A DNA stretch of 64,000 bases from Sporosarcina sp. D27 (GCF_000586555.1 NZ_AZUC01000048.1:1-64000), one strand, 5' to 3'. Counted from the first letter of the stretch, positions 7,923-16,270 are shown. Translations and numbers: made by a program. Notes: a model not told the origin generated them from the letters alone.

Positions 7923-9026
7923 TTATTTCTTCGTAGCAGCCTCATATTCCCCAAGTAATTCAACTGCTTCTTCTGCGAGAGACGTATCAATCGCTTTGTT
8001 GAAATCGATATCTCCAATAATCGCACCGTTCGCTTTATACATATCATATTGTTTTTGAATGTCGTCTACGAACATCTTGCCATCAGGATCCAGACCCGTT
8101 ACAAAAACCTTATCCCAAAGCTCTTTATCTTTAAGCGCTGTATGCTTCACCATGATATCGATGATTGCATCCTCGTCTATCTCTTCGAAAAACGCGTCAT
8201 TATAATCCCGAACTCCTTTTAAATAGGCAGCCATGAAGCGGATGGACAATTCTTCATCCTCCATGAACTGTGGTGATGCGAGTACCATTGCGATTTGGGA
8301 TTCTGGAGCATAGTCCGTCGCGTCTCCGAAACGTACGTGGAATCCTTTGTCAACCCCCTGTGCGATCAATGGCTCTATATTGAGTGCAGCATCGATTGTT
8401 CCAGAGTCAATAGCACCGAGCATTGACCCGAAATCTGCGATGTGGACGTATTCTACATCCTCCTCAGTGAGCCCCGCGTGCTTCAACATTTCCTCGTAGA
8501 TGTATCCGTCAATCGAATTACGTGATGAGACTGCAATTTTTTTACCTTTAAAATCTGGATAGTCTTTGATGATGTCTTTCATGTGATTGCCGATGACGAA
8601 AGTAAAATACGATTCCCCCGGCATATTGTGGCCTTTATCCGCAATGATTCGCACGTCGATTCCTTGGGCGATTGCGTTGAAGAAGGAAGCAGTAGAAACC
8701 CCGCCCGCAATCGAGACTTCCCCAGCGGCAAGTGCTGGAAGCATGTCATCACTATTTGCAAAATCGGTGAATTCCACGTCAATGTTGTAGTCATCGAAAT
8801 ATCCGCGTTCTTTTGCAATATAAAATCCAGCTCCGGACGCTGCCCCATCTTCTGCGATGACGACTTTCGTCCGTTTTTCGAGTGGTGTAAGCTGACCTGT
8901 TTCAGCTCCTCCGCTCGGCTTTGTAACCGGTTCAGGTTTTGCTGGTTCTTTCTCATTGCATCCCCCGAGTACAACGGCAACCCCTAATACAACTGCAAGC
9001 CAACCTACCTTCATCCGCTGTTTCAC
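7923..9026 (-). CDS. ABC importer substrate-binding lipoprotein (NMT1/SsuA-like)
   Basis: Solute-binding protein for the ABC importer encoded upstream in the same operon. The N-terminus has a lipoprotein signal with lipobox LGGC (Cys23), so it should be tethered to the outer face of the membrane. After a linker the mature part shows the NMT1/THI5-SsuA fold markers: GFYIAKERGYFDDYNIDVEF, ALAAGEVSIAGGVSTAS, and GKKIAVSSRNSIDGYIYEEM. Family members bind alkanesulfonates, taurine, nitrate or pyrimidine precursors; the binding site cannot be resolved here. The Cys-rich motif of ThiY is absent. Order of the operon is permease, ATPase, binding protein. Confidence 0.88.
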   Translation of the reverse strand: MKQRMKVGWLAVVLGVAVVLGGCNEKEPAKPEPVTKPSGGAETGQLTPLEKRTKVVIAEDGAASGAGFYIAKERGYFDDYNIDVEFTDFANSDDMLPALAAGEVSIAGGVSTASFFNAIAQGIDVRIIADKGHNMPGESYFTFVIGNHMKDIIKDYPDFKGKKIAVSSRNSIDGYIYEEMLKHAGLTEEDVEYVHIADFGSMLGAIDSGTIDAALNIEPLIAQGVDKGFHVRFGDATDYAPESQIAMVLASPQFMEDEELSIRFMAAYLKGVRDYNDAFFEEIDEDAIIDIMVKHTALKDKELWDKVFVTGLDPDGKMFVDDIQKQYDMYKANGAIIGDIDFNKAIDTSLAEEAVELLGEYEAATKK

Positions 9027-9041
9027 AGGCTTCCCCTTTCG

Positions 9042-9815
9042 TCATGTTCTCGATTTCTGTACTTCTTTTTGTAGATGCTGCCAGATGTCGACAAACTGCG
9101 CTGCTAGTTCTGGATCTTTCCGAATTTCTTCGATCTTACGTGGACGGGGTCGGTCAATTCGAACTTCCTGAATGATTTGCCCCGGCTGTGCACTCATGAG
9201 TAAAATTCGATCACTTAGCATGAGTGCTTCGTCAATACTATGTGTGATGAACAACACCGTTTTTTTCGTTTCTGCCCAAATACTTAATAATTCTTCTTGC
9301 AGGATAAACTTATTTTGTTCATCTAAAGCAGCAAATGGTTCATCCATCAAGAGGATTTCCGGATCATTTGCAAACGCACGCGCTATACTGACACGTTGCT
9401 TCATGCCTCCGGACAATTCACTCGGATACAGACTCGCAAATTGAGTGAGACCGGTTTTCTCCAAATAATAAGCAGTTTGCTTGGCAATGATATCTTTCGG
9501 AGCTTTTCGCATCGCAAGACCGAACGCAACGTTGTCTTCCACTGTCATCCAAGGTAAAATTCCTTTTTCTTGAAACACCATGGATTGCAAAGGGCGCTTC
9601 GACTGTTCAGCGTTAATCTTAAAGTTCCCTGCGCTATGCTTCTCAAGTCCGGCTAAAATGCGTAGTAATGTGGTTTTACCACAACCGCTCGGACCGACCA
9701 GACAGACAAATTCACCGTCTTCTATTGTCATAGAGATATTTTGAAGCGCTGTCACACTTCCTGTTTTCTTCACAAACACTTTCGTCAAATCGTTAATTTC
9801 AATTTTAGGGGGCAT
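9042..9815 (-). CDS. ABC importer ATPase (SsuB/TauB-like)
   Basis: Nucleotide-binding subunit of the SsuABC-like importer, 257 residues. Walker A is GPSGCGKTT (about 41-49), the signature LSGGMKQR (about 134-141), and Walker B ILLMDEP with the catalytic Glu (about 154-160), followed by the D-loop Asp and the switch His in FITHSIDEA. A short C-terminal tail (IRKDPELAAQFVDIWQHLQ) is typical of this branch. It lies five bases downstream of the permease gene and 15 bases upstream of the binding-protein gene, so the three are one transcription unit. The ATG has aggtg as a ribosome site. Confidence 0.94.
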   Translation of the reverse strand: MPPKIEINDLTKVFVKKTGSVTALQNISMTIEDGEFVCLVGPSGCGKTTLLRILAGLEKHSAGNFKINAEQSKRPLQSMVFQEKGILPWMTVEDNVAFGLAMRKAPKDIIAKQTAYYLEKTGLTQFASLYPSELSGGMKQRVSIARAFANDPEILLMDEPFAALDEQNKFILQEELLSIWAETKKTVLFITHSIDEALMLSDRILLMSAQPGQIIQEVRIDRPRPRKIEEIRKDPELAAQFVDIWQHLQKEVQKSRT

Positions 9816-9819
9816 CTGT

Positions 9820-10647
9820 TCACCTCCATGGCAGCAGTTTTTTCTGAAGACCCCTCAACAGCAACGAGAACAAATAACCAAAGAACGAAATCATGATCAA
9901 CCCAACAAACATATTTTGTAGTAAAAATGCTTTGTACGACGTCCAAATCAGATAGCCGATACCCGAAGTTGCACCCATCATTTCAGCAGCTACTATTGTT
10001 AATAGCGCAATCGCCTGCCCCATCTGAATGCCTTCTAGCATAACCGGAAGCGCGCCGGGTAGTGCAATTTTGAAAAAGAATTGAGACTTACTCGCCCCAT
10101 AGTTATTTGCAACATCTAAGTAAATTTTGTCGATGTTAAGAACACCCGCAGCGGTATTAATGACGACTGGGAAGAATACACTTCCTGCGATTGTGATGAC
10201 TTTCGACAGATCCCCAATCCCGAATAGAATAATGATAATCGGGAGCAATGCGAGTGTAGGAATCGGCATAAGTGCCATCACGAGCGGCGAAACAAAGTGC
10301 CGGATCGGCGTGAATAGCCCCATCATCAGACCGATAATGATTCCGGGAATCACTCCTGCGAGAAATCCTAACGCAATACGATACAGGGAGACACCTACAT
10401 GCTCTGCAATTGCTCCGCTAACTAGTAGTTCCCAGAACGTTTGCAAGATTGCGGTCGGCGGTGGGAAGAAACGGATATCCATGACACCGGTTCGTGATAG
10501 GACTTCCCATAGCACAAGTAATAAGACTGGAGAGACAATTGTAAGCAGTTGTTGCAGTCGTGCTTTCGTTTGCTGACGTTTCCATTCGGCTCGTTCTACA
10601 CGCACAGGATCTTGAACAATTTTACCTGATTGAGTCACTTTCACCAC
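9820..10647 (-). CDS. ABC importer permease (SsuC-like)
   Basis: Membrane subunit of the same importer, 275 residues. Six hydrophobic segments are visible, with the binding-protein-dependent transport loop NNYGASKSQFFFKIALPGALP, the EAA coupling motif that contacts the ATPase. It is the first gene of the operon; gaggtgaggtggtg provides the ribosome site and a tataat box lies at 10689-10694 on the minus strand, just after the preceding terminator. The family transports sulfonates, nitrate or thiamine precursors. Given the number of other sulfur genes in the window a sulfonate substrate is plausible, but only inferred. Confidence 0.93.
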   Translation of the reverse strand: MVKVTQSGKIVQDPVRVERAEWKRQQTKARLQQLLTIVSPVLLLVLWEVLSRTGVMDIRFFPPPTAILQTFWELLVSGAIAEHVGVSLYRIALGFLAGVIPGIIIGLMMGLFTPIRHFVSPLVMALMPIPTLALLPIIIILFGIGDLSKVITIAGSVFFPVVINTAAGVLNIDKIYLDVANNYGASKSQFFFKIALPGALPVMLEGIQMGQAIALLTIVAAEMMGATSGIGYLIWTSYKAFLLQNMFVGLIMISFFGYLFSLLLRGLQKKLLPWR

Positions 10648-10697
10648 CTCACCTCAATCTATGCACCGGCCTACTAGGCTGGGTGGGCAATTATACA

Positions 10698-10736
10698 AAA
10701 AACCTCCGCTTTCCAGTAAAGGAGGCGGAGGTTTTT
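10698..10736 (-). terminator. Terminator of the AI-2E family gene
   Basis: aaacctccgc / gcggaggttttt stem directly abuts the TAG stop of the upstream gene on the minus strand. Confidence 0.88.
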
Positions 10737-11816
10737 CTAAACCGTTTTCGTGGCGGTCTTCTTAATATCTTGTCGAGCTGCATAAATATTTGAGACAATT
10801 ACTTTCGCTACCCCGTATACAGGCACAGCTACGATAATCCCAACAAATCCTGCAATATTACCAGCTGCAAGTAACAGGGTGATGACGGTAAGCGGGTGAA
10901 TGTCGAGAGATTTCCCCATTACGTTCGGAGTAATGAAGTTACTGTCCACTTGATTGGCGATTAACGTGATGACTGCAACCCAAATGACTAATTTCGGATC
11001 TTGTGTAAATGCGATGAGAATCGCAGGCACCACAGCGATCCACGGACCGATGAACGGAACCAAGTTCATGAATAACGTAAAAATCGCAATGAGCAGTGCG
11101 TATTGCAAACCGATAATCCAATAGCCGATTAAAATAATTGTTGCGAGAATCGCACTGATTAAAAATTGACCTTGAATATAGCTGCGTAACACATGATCAA
11201 TATCATGAATAGTTTTCTTTACCCACTCTCGTCGCTTGCCGCTAAAATAGTTGTATATTTTAGGAGCGAGCTTCTCATGATCTTTCAACATGAATACGAA
11301 GAAGAACGGTACAAGCACGAGCAAGACAATCGCTTGGACGAATGATTGTAAGAACGCAACAATCCATCCTCCAAATTTCAGCGCATACGACTGTAATTTA
11401 TCTGCTGCACTGTTAAGTGATTGCTCAAGCTTTGGAGGTAAGTCTCTCTTCTGTTCGAGCGCCACGTCTGTTAAATGGGTCAGTTCCTTAGCGATTTTAG
11501 GCCCATTGTCGACCAAGGTGTTCACCTGGTTCGCAACAGGTGGACCGACAACTGCAGAGAATGCGTAAACACCACCTATTAAGATAACGAAAATGATGAG
11601 AATGCTTCCCCATCTCGGAACTTTCCGCTTTTCAAGAAAACGTTGAATGGGTTCGGTCATGTAATACAGCACACCACCCAGAACGAGAGGAAGGATGATG
11701 GCTTTAGCAATAATACCAATCGGCGCAAAGATGTAATTGATTTCTAAAAAGAATTTAATAATCAATAACGCTAGTAAAATGGCGACGCCTGATTGAAACC
11801 ACAGTTTCTTCGTCAA
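10737..11816 (-). CDS. AI-2E family transporter (UPF0118)
   Basis: A 359-residue membrane protein of the AI-2E/UPF0118 family, which includes AI-2 exporters and Na+/H+ antiporter-like members; the substrate of this one is not known. Typical marks are the C-terminal block NLVPFIGPWIAVVPAILIAF, then QVDSNFITPNVMGKSLDIHP (residues about 260-310), and AGFVGIIVAVPVYGVAKVI. A soluble amphipathic region (about residues 90-150) interrupts the helices, as usual in the family. The ATG has aggaggctg upstream. It is monocistronic with its own terminator. Confidence 0.9.
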   Translation of the reverse strand: MTKKLWFQSGVAILLALLIIKFFLEINYIFAPIGIIAKAIILPLVLGGVLYYMTEPIQRFLEKRKVPRWGSILIIFVILIGGVYAFSAVVGPPVANQVNTLVDNGPKIAKELTHLTDVALEQKRDLPPKLEQSLNSAADKLQSYALKFGGWIVAFLQSFVQAIVLLVLVPFFFVFMLKDHEKLAPKIYNYFSGKRREWVKKTIHDIDHVLRSYIQGQFLISAILATIILIGYWIIGLQYALLIAIFTLFMNLVPFIGPWIAVVPAILIAFTQDPKLVIWVAVITLIANQVDSNFITPNVMGKSLDIHPLTVITLLLAAGNIAGFVGIIVAVPVYGVAKVIVSNIYAARQDIKKTATKTV

Positions 11817-11903
11817 GACCCAGCCTCCTTTACAATTTCTATAATGTTTAGTTGTTATTAGTATACGAGTTTCCGTGCGTGGTGTCTAACGTAGAAAAAA
11901 TCA

Positions 11904-11944
11904 AAAAGAGTTCATCCCTTAATAGAAGGAATGACCCCTTTTTT
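11904..11944 (-). terminator. Terminator after the DUF4956 gene
   Basis: On the minus strand ggggtcattccttctattaa then gggatgaactctttttg folds into an imperfect hairpin with a T run, one base after the stop. Confidence 0.65.
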
Positions 11945-11945
11945 G

Positions 11946-12629
11946 TTAGTCGCGCATCTCCAAGTAAGAGAGCGATACTTTCAAGTTGGCATTGCGTTCA
12001 CGAATCGCATCAAGGAGTACTTGGTCTTTCGTGTCAACTTTGCTCCGAATAGCGAATGTATATAAGATCATCGTACCAAGATTCGTTGTTTCAACTTGTC
12101 GAAGCTGATAAAAGTCTGTTTTTTCATCCAAAATGTCATCCAACAAGCTCTCGTGGTTCAAGTTTTCAGGTACAGTCACTTTCAACAGCTGTGTATCTTT
12201 TCCTTTGCCGTAATCGACTTTGTACAATAAGTAGAAGATCAAACTTGCGAACAGTGTTAACACAATTGCGAGTGGGAATTGGAACAATCCTGCTGTCATT
12301 CCTACACATAGACCGAAGAAAATGTATGAAATGTCTTTCGCGTTTGTGACGGCACTTCGGAAACGGATAAGGGAGAATACAGCGAATAGCCCAAACGCAA
12401 CTCCAGCATTATCACTCACTACGTTCATCACAACAGATACAACAACACTCATCATAATAATTGTATGGACAAACGCTTGCGAATAGCGTTCTCCCGTAAA
12501 TGTAATTTGGTACACTTTCGTAATGACTAAACTAAGAACAAATGCTAATGCCATTGCCGCCAAACTCATCCAAATTGTTGGTGCACCTTCTAATCCATTA
12601 GATGTAAACAAGCTCGTGATCTGATCCAT
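11946..12629 (-). CDS. DUF4956 membrane protein, partner of VTC-domain protein
   Basis: An integral membrane protein of the DUF4956 family: four or so N-terminal helices (residues about 15-125) followed by a cytoplasmic ferredoxin-like C-terminal domain. The block NAGVAFGLFAVFSLIRFRSA then KDISYIFFGLCVGM is characteristic. The ATG at 12629 is preferred over one at 12644 because GGAGG lies eight bases before it. It overlaps the VTC-domain gene by 32 bases, so the two are translationally coupled. In other bacteria this pair recurs, sometimes with CotH-type kinases; a role in polyphosphate or surface polymer handling is inferred from its partner only. Confidence 0.85.
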   Translation of the reverse strand: MDQITSLFTSNGLEGAPTIWMSLAAMALAFVLSLVITKVYQITFTGERYSQAFVHTIIMMSVVVSVVMNVVSDNAGVAFGLFAVFSLIRFRSAVTNAKDISYIFFGLCVGMTAGLFQFPLAIVLTLFASLIFYLLYKVDYGKGKDTQLLKVTVPENLNHESLLDDILDEKTDFYQLRQVETTNLGTMILYTFAIRSKVDTKDQVLLDAIRERNANLKVSLSYLEMRD

Positions 12630-13407
12630 CTTCCATTCCTCCAATTGTTGGTTGTTCTAATTCTTTTGGCTCCGTATATCCTGTTTGCGGCAAAACTTCA
12701 CCGTCTAATAACTCCGTACTCGTACAGAACTTCGATGCACTACGTTGCTCACAGTTCAACTCCTGTAAGACACGCGCAAGCCAAAGTGGCACCGCGTGAT
12801 CTACTTTTACTTCTAGCACAACAAGGTCCGAGTCGATAAAGTGGGTTCCATAAGGCCCGTTCTCAATATGTAAGTCGTCTTTTCGACACTTTAAATCGAA
12901 ATCGAACGTTATACGCAGTTCAGGATCTGTCACGCCATGCAATGCGTGACGGCTATAACTGACAACCATTTCGGGTTTCAAGTTATAATATTTTCGAAAA
13001 TAGTCGATTTCCTTCATAACTTGTTGATTGGATGTCTTGATATCTGACAGATCTTCTTTGACATCACCTTCAAGGTAGCGGTAAGCTTCTCCCAGCGGCA
13101 ACAGCATCCGACGTTTGTTGACTACTTTTTTGTGTTTCTGTTTCACTTCAAAAAAGGCAGTGCTGTTCAAATCCGCCTCGTCATACACACGTAATCGCAG
13201 TTTTTGGCGATACTTCAATTTGTTTTTGGTTTCAAAATAAATCGATTTGTCCGGACTGTCGAAGTAAAGACTAGTAACAGAATATCTACCTTCCGTTCCA
13301 TTTTTGTCATTCCGCATCTTAGGTCCGATACGCTCTACCAATTCTTCATATTGACGGCGTGTGATTAAATACTTCTGTTCTTTTCTACTAAAGATTTCAA
13401 TCGCCAC
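12598..13407 (-). CDS. VTC-domain polyphosphate polymerase-like protein
   Basis: A 269-residue CYTH-type tunnel-fold protein of the VTC family, whose eukaryotic members polymerise polyphosphate from ATP. Ordered basic and acidic motifs expected to line the tunnel are present: EQKYLITRRQYEEL near residue 10, SLYFDSPDKSIYFETK then KLKYRQKLRLRVY (about 46-80), FFEVKQKHKKVVNKRR (about 88-103), SYSRHAL and LVVLEVKVDHAVP with the C-terminal acidic residue. No membrane segment occurs, so the overlapping DUF4956 gene probably supplies the membrane part. The ribosome site is aggagg. First gene of a two-gene operon. Confidence 0.87.
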   Translation of the reverse strand: MAIEIFSRKEQKYLITRRQYEELVERIGPKMRNDKNGTEGRYSVTSLYFDSPDKSIYFETKNKLKYRQKLRLRVYDEADLNSTAFFEVKQKHKKVVNKRRMLLPLGEAYRYLEGDVKEDLSDIKTSNQQVMKEIDYFRKYYNLKPEMVVSYSRHALHGVTDPELRITFDFDLKCRKDDLHIENGPYGTHFIDSDLVVLEVKVDHAVPLWLARVLQELNCEQRSASKFCTSTELLDGEVLPQTGYTEPKELEQPTIGGMEDGSDHELVYI

Positions 13408-13583
13408 ATCAGTTCCTCCTGTTCAATTGTTTTTTCTTTGTAAAGACGACTTTACAAGATTGAAATGTGAACTCTCTGAAGGATTCATTAGAAAATGATG
13501 AGAACGTGAATTTTTTGTATACTATCGTCAATTGTGGGTAGATTATAGAAGAATCGAATGTACATGAGGAGGCGTGCTTCATT

Positions 13584-13706
13584 ATGAAAAAGACGGCACT
13601 AGTGGCTCTCGGTCTTGGAGTTGCGTACTTAATGCGCAACGAAGAATCCAGGAATAAGATGATGAAGCAATTTGACTCATTCGCAGGAGGCAGTTCTTCA
13701 AAGTAA
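13584..13706 (+). CDS. 40-residue DUF3918-like small protein
   Basis: A short gene preceded by a strong ribosome site (gaggaggcg at 13567-13575, eight bases before the ATG) and followed by a terminator, so it is probably real. The product has a hydrophobic start (MKKTALVALGLGVAYLM) and a basic/polar tail with KMMKQF. It resembles the small YrzQ/DUF3918 proteins of Bacillus, which have no known function. A membrane-inserting or membrane-associating helix is likely. It is divergent from the VTC operon. Confidence 0.7.
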   Translation: MKKTALVALGLGVAYLMRNEESRNKMMKQFDSFAGGSSSK

Positions 13707-13730
13707 GCTCTGCTCTAGATTCGCTATAGG

Positions 13731-13760
13731 CAGCCGGGGGATATCCCTGGCTGTTTTTTG
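13731..13760 (+). terminator. Terminator after the 40-aa gene
   Basis: cagccgggg / ccctggctg hairpin followed by tttttt. Confidence 0.85.
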
Positions 13761-13812
13761 TATTAACAATTCAGATTATTAACCGATATTACATAAAAGG
13801 AAGGTGATTCCA

Positions 13813-14628
13813 GTGCTCGGTCAATGGCACTCAACAGGACAAATGATTATTCGGAACATGAATACTCAGCATTCTCTTGCAGCTATATCCATGCGCCGTC
13901 TTTCCACTGGTTTACGCATTAACAGTGCGGCAGATGATCCTGCGGGTCTTGCAATTTCGGAAAAAATGCGCGGTCAAATAAGAGGATTGGCTATGGCTCA
14001 GCGCAACATTCAGGATGGGATCTCGCTTATTCAGACAGCTGAAGGAGCTCTGGATGAGACGCATTCCATGTTGCAACGCATGCGTGAGTTGAGTGTTCAA
14101 GCATCTAATGGCACATTGTCTGACGAAGACCGTAAGATGCTAGACGAAGAGTTCCAGCAGCTCAAACAGGAAATTCAACGAACGTCTAAAGACACCGAAT
14201 TCAACACAAGACCAATACTAGATGGGTCTCAGACGGATTTAAAAATCCAAGTTGGGGCGAACGCGGGACAAGTAATTTCTATTGGAATCAACTCAATGAG
14301 TTCGACCTCTCTGGGACTCGATGACGCTTCGATCGCGACCCAAGAAGATGCAGAAAAAGCTATTGCATTGTTGGATAAAGCTGTTCAAACCGTTTCATCC
14401 GAACGGGGAAAGCTGGGTGCTATCAGCAACCGATTAGAACATGCGTATAACAACGCAATGACAATGGAAGAAAATCTGACCAGTGCTGAATCCCGCATTC
14501 GGGATGCAGATATCGCAAAAGAAATGATGGCGCTGACAAAGGCGAATTTACTTGCTCAAGTAGGACAGTATGTATTGTCTCTTCATATGCAGCAAGCTCA
14601 ATCTGTGTTGCAGTTGCTGAAACAGTAA
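13813..14628 (+). CDS. Isolated short flagellin-like protein
   Basis: Flagellin homologue of about 271 residues with both conserved coiled-coil ends (D0/D1) and almost no variable centre. N-terminal landmarks: SMRRLSTGLRINSAADDPAG, MRGQIRGLAMAQRNIQDGIS and MLQRMRELSVQASNGT. C-terminal: SRIRDADIAKEMMALTKANL ending QQAQSVLQLLKQ. The usual start (MRINxNIAAL) is replaced by MLGQWHSTGQMIIRNMNTQH. The GTG at 13813 is chosen because aggaaggtg is centred about eight bases upstream; a GTG at 13804 overlaps that site. No motility, chaperone or export genes are near, and a terminator follows at once. It may be a minor filament component or a decaying paralogue. Confidence 0.88.
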   Translation: MLGQWHSTGQMIIRNMNTQHSLAAISMRRLSTGLRINSAADDPAGLAISEKMRGQIRGLAMAQRNIQDGISLIQTAEGALDETHSMLQRMRELSVQASNGTLSDEDRKMLDEEFQQLKQEIQRTSKDTEFNTRPILDGSQTDLKIQVGANAGQVISIGINSMSSTSLGLDDASIATQEDAEKAIALLDKAVQTVSSERGKLGAISNRLEHAYNNAMTMEENLTSAESRIRDADIAKEMMALTKANLLAQVGQYVLSLHMQQAQSVLQLLKQ

Positions 14629-14662
14629 ACCCCGTCCGCCTGTAAAGAGGCGTGACGGGGTT
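14628..14662. terminator. Terminator between flagellin and the next convergent gene
   Basis: aaccccgtc ... gacggggtt stem with inner cgcct/aggcg pairing; T run on the plus strand and, weakly, on the minus strand. Confidence 0.85.
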
Positions 14663-14663
14663 T

Positions 14664-15071
14664 TTAGACGAATCGATTTTCAAAACCAAGAATCGGAATG
14701 CGATCTTCTTCTACTGTGATGCTATGAAGAGGCAGTTCAATCATGTACTCATCGCTTCCATATGGATGTACTTTTAATTTTTTTAAGGTAAATGCGTTGT
14801 TCGTCACCAGTTTAACCATTCCGGTGTGAGAGTCGATTCCTTCAATCGCGAATCGATGTCCTTCCAGTATTGCATAAGGTACGATTTCATAAGCGTCATC
14901 CAACTCTTTCACCTCCACCGCTCTAAGCAGTGAAGCCGTTGAACCCACCATGCGTGTAAAACCATTTTGTAGTTCCCTAGGATCTGTAGTTTCTAAGTAG
15001 ATTTGCTTGTTTCTAGAACTGATCTCATATTCCTTCCCGTTCCAGCGGGCGAATCTTCCTCTGCGAATCAT
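14664..15071 (-). CDS. Hypothetical protein, 135 aa
   Basis: Not recognised. The 135-residue product has no signal peptide or membrane segment and is probably a soluble cytoplasmic protein. It begins with a small strand-rich unit (GRFARWNGKEYEIS, YLETTDPRELQNGF) and continues with alternating hydrophobic strands (EGHRFAIEGIDSHTGMVKLV, DEYMIELPLHSITVEEDRIP), suggesting a beta-barrel or SH3-like fold. The ATG has ggaggtgatg upstream, a good ribosome site. It converges on the flagellin gene across a shared terminator. No context suggests a role. Confidence 0.65.
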   Translation of the reverse strand: MIRRGRFARWNGKEYEISSRNKQIYLETTDPRELQNGFTRMVGSTASLLRAVEVKELDDAYEIVPYAILEGHRFAIEGIDSHTGMVKLVTNNAFTLKKLKVHPYGSDEYMIELPLHSITVEEDRIPILGFENRFV

Positions 15072-15231
15072 CTCATCACCTCCGAAGAATTCGTAACAAT
15101 GTATATCTATTAGTATACAAAGTATTATAAGTTTTCAATAGATATGGTTTGTCCTATTTCCCTTTAAGAGTGCAGGCGCATTCTCCTACGGCTCTGTTAG
15201 TAAGTATTATCTATACCCGATACTTATACGT

Positions 15232-15257
15232 GTTTAACCTATTCACTGAGGGGGTAT
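15232..15257 (+). promoter_or_regulatory. Sigma-B promoter of the CsbD-like gene
   Basis: GTTTAA at 15232-15237 and GGGTAT at 15252-15257 with a 14-base spacer match the sigma-B consensus (GTTTAA-N13/15-GGGTAT) exactly, 32 bases before the CsbD-family ATG. Confidence 0.85.
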
Positions 15258-15288
15258 GAAATGACTATATTACGAGGAGGTTTTTAAT

Positions 15289-15468
15289 ATGGAAAATCAC
15301 GGTTTATCAGACAAAGTAAAAGGTGCAGTGAACAAAACTAAAGGTGAAGCAAAAGACCAATACGGGAATGCAACTGGCGATGCCGAAAAACAAGCAGAAG
15401 GTAAGATGGATAAAATCAAAGGAGATGTGCAAGAAAAAATCGGCAAAATGAAAGATGATCGTCATTGA
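15289..15468 (+). CDS. CsbD family general-stress protein
   Basis: A 59-residue, highly charged hydrophilic protein of the CsbD family. Visible markers are LSDKVKGAVNKTKGEAKDQY and the repeated K(I/M)KG...EKIGKMK pattern. CsbD is one of the most strongly induced sigma-B products of Bacillus subtilis, with unknown biochemical role. gaggagg lies nine bases before the ATG. The exact sigma-B promoter upstream supports the assignment. It is monocistronic with a strong terminator. Confidence 0.93.
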   Translation: MENHGLSDKVKGAVNKTKGEAKDQYGNATGDAEKQAEGKMDKIKGDVQEKIGKMKDDRH

Positions 15469-15480
15469 TTGTATTATCGA

Positions 15481-15523
15481 GTTGCTAGAACGTCGGACAT
15501 ATCTGACGCGCTAGCAACTTTTT
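15481..15523 (+). terminator. Terminator after csbD-like gene
   Basis: gttgctag / ctagcaac perfect outer stem, inner cgtc pairing, followed by ttttt. Confidence 0.88.
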
Positions 15524-15579
15524 AAATGGGATTAACAGAATCCTCGACAGTCTACCATTCTCAGTTTATGTTCCATACA

Positions 15580-15610
15580 AAAAACCGACTCCTCTTAAGT
15601 CGGTTTTTAC
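15580..15610 (-). terminator. Terminator of the YflT-type stress gene
   Basis: aaaaccgact / agtcggtttt stem with T run on the minus strand, just after the stop at 15613. Confidence 0.85.
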
Positions 15611-15612
15611 TG

Positions 15613-16116
15613 TTAGAGATTATTCGTATTGATGCGAGGGTATCTTCCTGCGTTTTCTTCAGCTCCGGCATCTTCACCTGCATTTTCAAGCGGTTCTCCG
15701 CTTTCTGAAATATCGCTTGAACTGTCTGATCGATTGGTGACGATTTTACTGCTCTCACTAAAAAGATCAGGATGTCGTGGTGTTTTTGGGTCATCCAATA
15801 CAAATAATGCCACACCACCATCTTTGACTTCGTTGTAAAAAGCCTTGGTTTGTTGTTCATTAAAACCGAGCTGCTCAAATGCTTCTTTAGCTGGTTCATC
15901 ATTTGTAAAAAAGAATTTCATACGTCCTAAAAATCCGTCTTGTTCTCTCGTTGCTAACACAATATCTGTTTGATCTTCGAGCATCCTGTCATTATCATCC
16001 AAATTGGAAACTGCCAGGATTTCGTCCTTTGTGTAACCGAACGATTTTAATTGTGTAATTTTAATTAACACATTGTCAATAGCATGAAATGTCCCCACAT
16101 ACCGTTTTTGCTTCAT
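15613..16116 (-). CDS. YflT-type general stress protein (GSP17M family)
   Basis: Cytoplasmic stress protein, 167 residues, with the heat-induced stress protein YflT domain in its N-terminal two thirds: KRYVGTFHAIDNVLIKITQL, YTKDEILAVS, DIVLATREQD and GFNEQQTKAFYNEVKDGGVA. The C-terminus is a disordered Ser/Glu/Ala-rich tail. The frame stays open a further 57 codons upstream, but the ATG at 16116 is chosen because gaaagga precedes it and the family begins here. The sigma-B promoter upstream lies inside that extension, which rules the longer form out. Exact function is unknown. Confidence 0.85.
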   Translation of the reverse strand: MKQKRYVGTFHAIDNVLIKITQLKSFGYTKDEILAVSNLDDNDRMLEDQTDIVLATREQDGFLGRMKFFFTNDEPAKEAFEQLGFNEQQTKAFYNEVKDGGVALFVLDDPKTPRHPDLFSESSKIVTNRSDSSSDISESGEPLENAGEDAGAEENAGRYPRINTNNL

Positions 16117-16168
16117 AATCCTTTCACTTCCTTCCCTATACAATTGGTCGGTCCATGTGTAAGTATCT

Positions 16169-16195
16169 ATTCCCCAAACCGACAACTTTAGAAAC
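16169..16195 (-). promoter_or_regulatory. Sigma-B-like promoter of the YflT-type gene
   Basis: On the minus strand GTTTCT (16195-16190), a 15-base spacer and GGGAAT (16174-16169) resemble sigma-B promoters, about 55 bases upstream of the ATG. Confidence 0.65.
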
Positions 16196-16270
16196 ACTAA
16201 TTTTGTAAGGTTTATTTTTTCCTGATTAGTCAATACTGTTACTATCACATAAAAGGAGTGAACGCTTCCT

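Noticed and set aside
8583-8987. 134-codon plus-strand frame opposite the SBP lipoprotein gene
   Set aside because: Antisense shadow without codon texture, start site or homology.
10648-10697. Riboswitch (TPP-like) before the SsuABC-like operon
   Set aside because: The leader is only about 40 bases between the promoter box and the start; no aptamer motif is present.
15561-15902. Open frame overlapping the YflT-type gene in another minus-strand phase
   Set aside because: It lies within a well-supported gene and has no ribosome site or family signature.
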